15,796 bases of DNA, from contig JADIMN010000126.1 in assembly GCA_017694735.1 (NCBI GenBank), positions 1-15,796 on the forward strand. Direction: 5' to 3'. Of this stretch, positions 14,668 through 15,796 are shown piece by piece. Position 1 is the stretch's first letter; each line of letters starts with the position of its first letter. Made by a program: the position numbers and the translations under genes. The DNA is from Candidatus Alectryobacillus merdavium (GTDB lineage: Bacteria > Bacillota_I > Bacilli_A > RFN20 > CAG-826). Under the pieces are notes generated by a model. The model did no database searches. It was not told the DNA's origin and saw only the letters and a list, made by a program, of their open reading frames with translations.

Positions 14668-15111
14668 TTACTTTTTTTCTTCAAATTTTTTTAAAATATT
14701 TAATCTTTCTAAATGTCGTCCACCTTCAAAAGTTGCATTTAAAAACAGCATTACTCTTTTTTCAACATCTTCATAAGTTGTGTATTCACAACCAAAAGCA
14801 ATCATGTTACATCCATCATGAGTTTTACATTTAATAGCATTCTCATCATTATAAGCAAGTCCACAATAAACACCCTTTACTTTATTTGCAGCTATACAAA
14901 CTCCTTGTCCAGACTTACAAAAGACAATACCATAATCTGCTTCTTTTGACTGAACTTTTAAAGCTGCTTTTAAACCAAATTCACTCCATGCAGCTGGCTC
15001 AGTTGAAAAAGTACCAACATCTATTGTTTCAATATTTTTTGATTTTAAAAATTTAATTAATTTAGATTTATATTCAAATCCACCATGGTCACTACCTAAA
15101 ACAATTTTCAT
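14668..15111 (-). CDS. rpiB: RpiB/LacA-LacB family sugar-phosphate isomerase
   Basis: A 147-aa protein of the RpiB family, which interconverts ribose 5-phosphate and ribulose 5-phosphate in the pentose phosphate pathway. GSDHGG (6-11), the catalytic Cys65, AANK (74-77), His98 and the C-terminal GGRHLERL (130-137) are kept. The usual CGTG loop reads CKSG (65-68) and HNDAN reads HDGCN (98-102), so the substrate pocket is altered. A LacA/LacB-type or other sugar phosphate is possible. Position argues for RpiB: its ATG overlaps the sua5 stop (ATGA), and sua5-rpiB neighbours are typical in Bacillus-like genomes. The ribosome site AAGGAG is strong. comFA follows 40 nt downstream. Confidence 0.8.
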   Translation of the reverse strand: MKIVLGSDHGGFEYKSKLIKFLKSKNIETIDVGTFSTEPAAWSEFGLKAALKVQSKEADYGIVFCKSGQGVCIAANKVKGVYCGLAYNDENAIKCKTHDGCNMIAFGCEYTTYEDVEKRVMLFLNATFEGGRHLERLNILKKFEEKK

Positions 15112-15716
15112 AATTTAATCTCCTTTAAAATTTCTTCTTTACTTATTGTTCCAATTCTAATGAAAGTTAATTCATCATTATTAATTTTAACAATTGTTGA
15201 TGGAACTTTTGATTTAACATCACTATCCTTATTAATAATACAATATAGTTCGTCTTTAAAAACATTGTATACTCCATCTGCAGTCGTTTCTGGTTTTTGA
15301 TCTTTTTTATTTGCGCTTGGAACAAGAAGTGGTTTACCAATATAAGAAATTAATTCTATTAAGTCTTTATTATCAGGAATTCTAAAACCAATAAAATTTG
15401 TTCCTAAAGATAAAAACTTTGGTAAATTTTCTTTTGCTTTTAAAATTACAGTTAAACTTCCGGGCATAAACTTTTCAATTATTTTTCGCGACAGAGAATT
15501 TAACTTACAATATTTTTCGATCATATTAATATCGCTAACCATTAAGGTAAAAGGTTTATCATCTCTTCTTTGCTTTACCTTAACTAAATTTTTAAATCCT
15601 TTAAAAGTCGATAAAGCTCCTAAACCATAAACGGTTTCAGTTGGAAAAGAGATAACTTCTCCGTTATTTAATGCTTCTTTTATTTCTTCTTTATCATTAA
15701 AAGTTAGATATTTCAT
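15108..15716 (-). CDS. L-threonylcarbamoyladenylate synthase (Sua5/YrdC/YwlC)
   Basis: A 202-aa enzyme making threonylcarbamoyl-AMP from threonine, bicarbonate and ATP, the first step of the t6A modification of tRNAs that read ANN codons. PTETVYGLG (25-33), the basic cluster KQRRDDKPF (48-56), PGSLTVIL (85-92), SAN (134-136) and STIV (173-176) are the family's binding motifs. It is the short TsaC form without the extra Sua5 domain. Its ATG overlaps the stop of the upstream prmC-like gene, and its stop overlaps the rpiB ATG, so the three genes are translated as a chain. Confidence 0.93.
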   Translation of the reverse strand: MKYLTFNDKEEIKEALNNGEVISFPTETVYGLGALSTFKGFKNLVKVKQRRDDKPFTLMVSDINMIEKYCKLNSLSRKIIEKFMPGSLTVILKAKENLPKFLSLGTNFIGFRIPDNKDLIELISYIGKPLLVPSANKKDQKPETTADGVYNVFKDELYCIINKDSDVKSKVPSTIVKINNDELTFIRIGTISKEEILKEIKL

Positions 15717-15796
15717 AAAGACTTAACTATCAAAATCCTATCTAAATTATTATAATCTTTTTTAAATATATATTCTTCATTTTTAAGATCTAAAAC
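15713..15796 (-). CDS. prmC: C-terminus of a probable release-factor glutamine methyltransferase (partial)
   Basis: An open frame enters from the right edge and ends at TGA (15715-15713), overlapping the sua5 ATG by four bases. The visible 27 residues end with FKKDYNNLDRILIVKSL, resembling the PrmC/HemK tail (K-D-x-x-x-x-D-R-x-x-x). PrmC methylates the GGQ glutamine of RF1 and RF2. The gene order prmC-sua5-rpiB is usual in Firmicutes and supports the call. The catalytic NPPY motif lies outside the window, so the identity rests on the tail and context. Confidence 0.65.
   Translation of the reverse strand, partial: VLDLKNEEYIFKKDYNNLDRILIVKSL

Noticed and set aside
1..15796. UGA read as tryptophan (Mollicutes code)
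   Set aside because: TGA is used as the genuine stop of several genes here (Y-family polymerase, sua5, prmC-like) and an RF2 with SPF is encoded.

Overview
The window reads as a chromosomal segment of a very A+T-rich, low-GC Gram-positive bacterium. I would place it in class Bacilli, near the Erysipelotrichales/RF39/Acholeplasma-like gut lineages. The pointers are Firmicutes gene orders (comFA-comFC-secA-prfB and prmC-sua5-rpiB), a YitT-family membrane protein, a Y-family polymerase/YolD pair, and AGGAGG-type ribosome sites. The standard genetic code is in use: TGA ends dinB-like and rpiB-upstream genes, and a UGA-reading RF2 is present. The genus cannot be fixed from the sequence alone.

Layout, left to right. 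Positions 1-125 hold the end of what looks like an IS3-family insertion sequence, with the start of its OrfA on the minus strand. It abuts a tRNA-Ala(CGC) gene (134-209) lying only 4 nt downstream of a four-helix CvpA-like membrane protein gene. A divergent intergenic region (1327-1484) carries a good minus-strand promoter and a compact plus-strand promoter overlapping a 12-bp palindrome. The only plus-strand genes follow: a UvrX/YqjW-type Y-family DNA polymerase and a YolD-like partner, overlapping by ATGA. They meet head-on a minus-strand cluster, folD - ThyX-like gene - M29 aminopeptidase (5667 down to 3040). The stop codons of yolD and the aminopeptidase gene overlap.

From 15796 down to 5908 everything is on the minus strand. 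prmC C-terminus, sua5 and rpiB are chained by 4-nt overlaps. Next come comFA and comFC (DNA uptake), then a tight run secA - prfB - yitT-like - uvrB, with secG behind its own promoter and followed by a clear terminator. This mixes translation quality control (RF2, its probable methylase PrmC, the t6A enzyme Sua5, tRNA-Ala), protein export (SecA, SecG), DNA repair and uptake (UvrB, Y-family polymerase, ComF) and one-carbon metabolism (FolD with a ThyX-like protein).

Points most worth a second look: (1) a highly diverged ThyX-like protein translationally overlapped with folD; (2) comFA interrupted by a +1 shift exactly at a five-C run, splitting off half of its zinc finger; (3) the standard prfB +1 recoding site, correctly reconstructed here; (4) UvrB with three of four beta-hairpin tyrosines changed; (5) an apparent terminator inside the yolD coding sequence serving the opposing operon; (6) two genes (Y-family polymerase, folD) that look leaderless. 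No CRISPR array, rRNA, riboswitch, prophage or defence island was seen. The window is mostly conserved core genome, and I find no wholly new multi-gene system beyond the folD/ThyX-like pairing.
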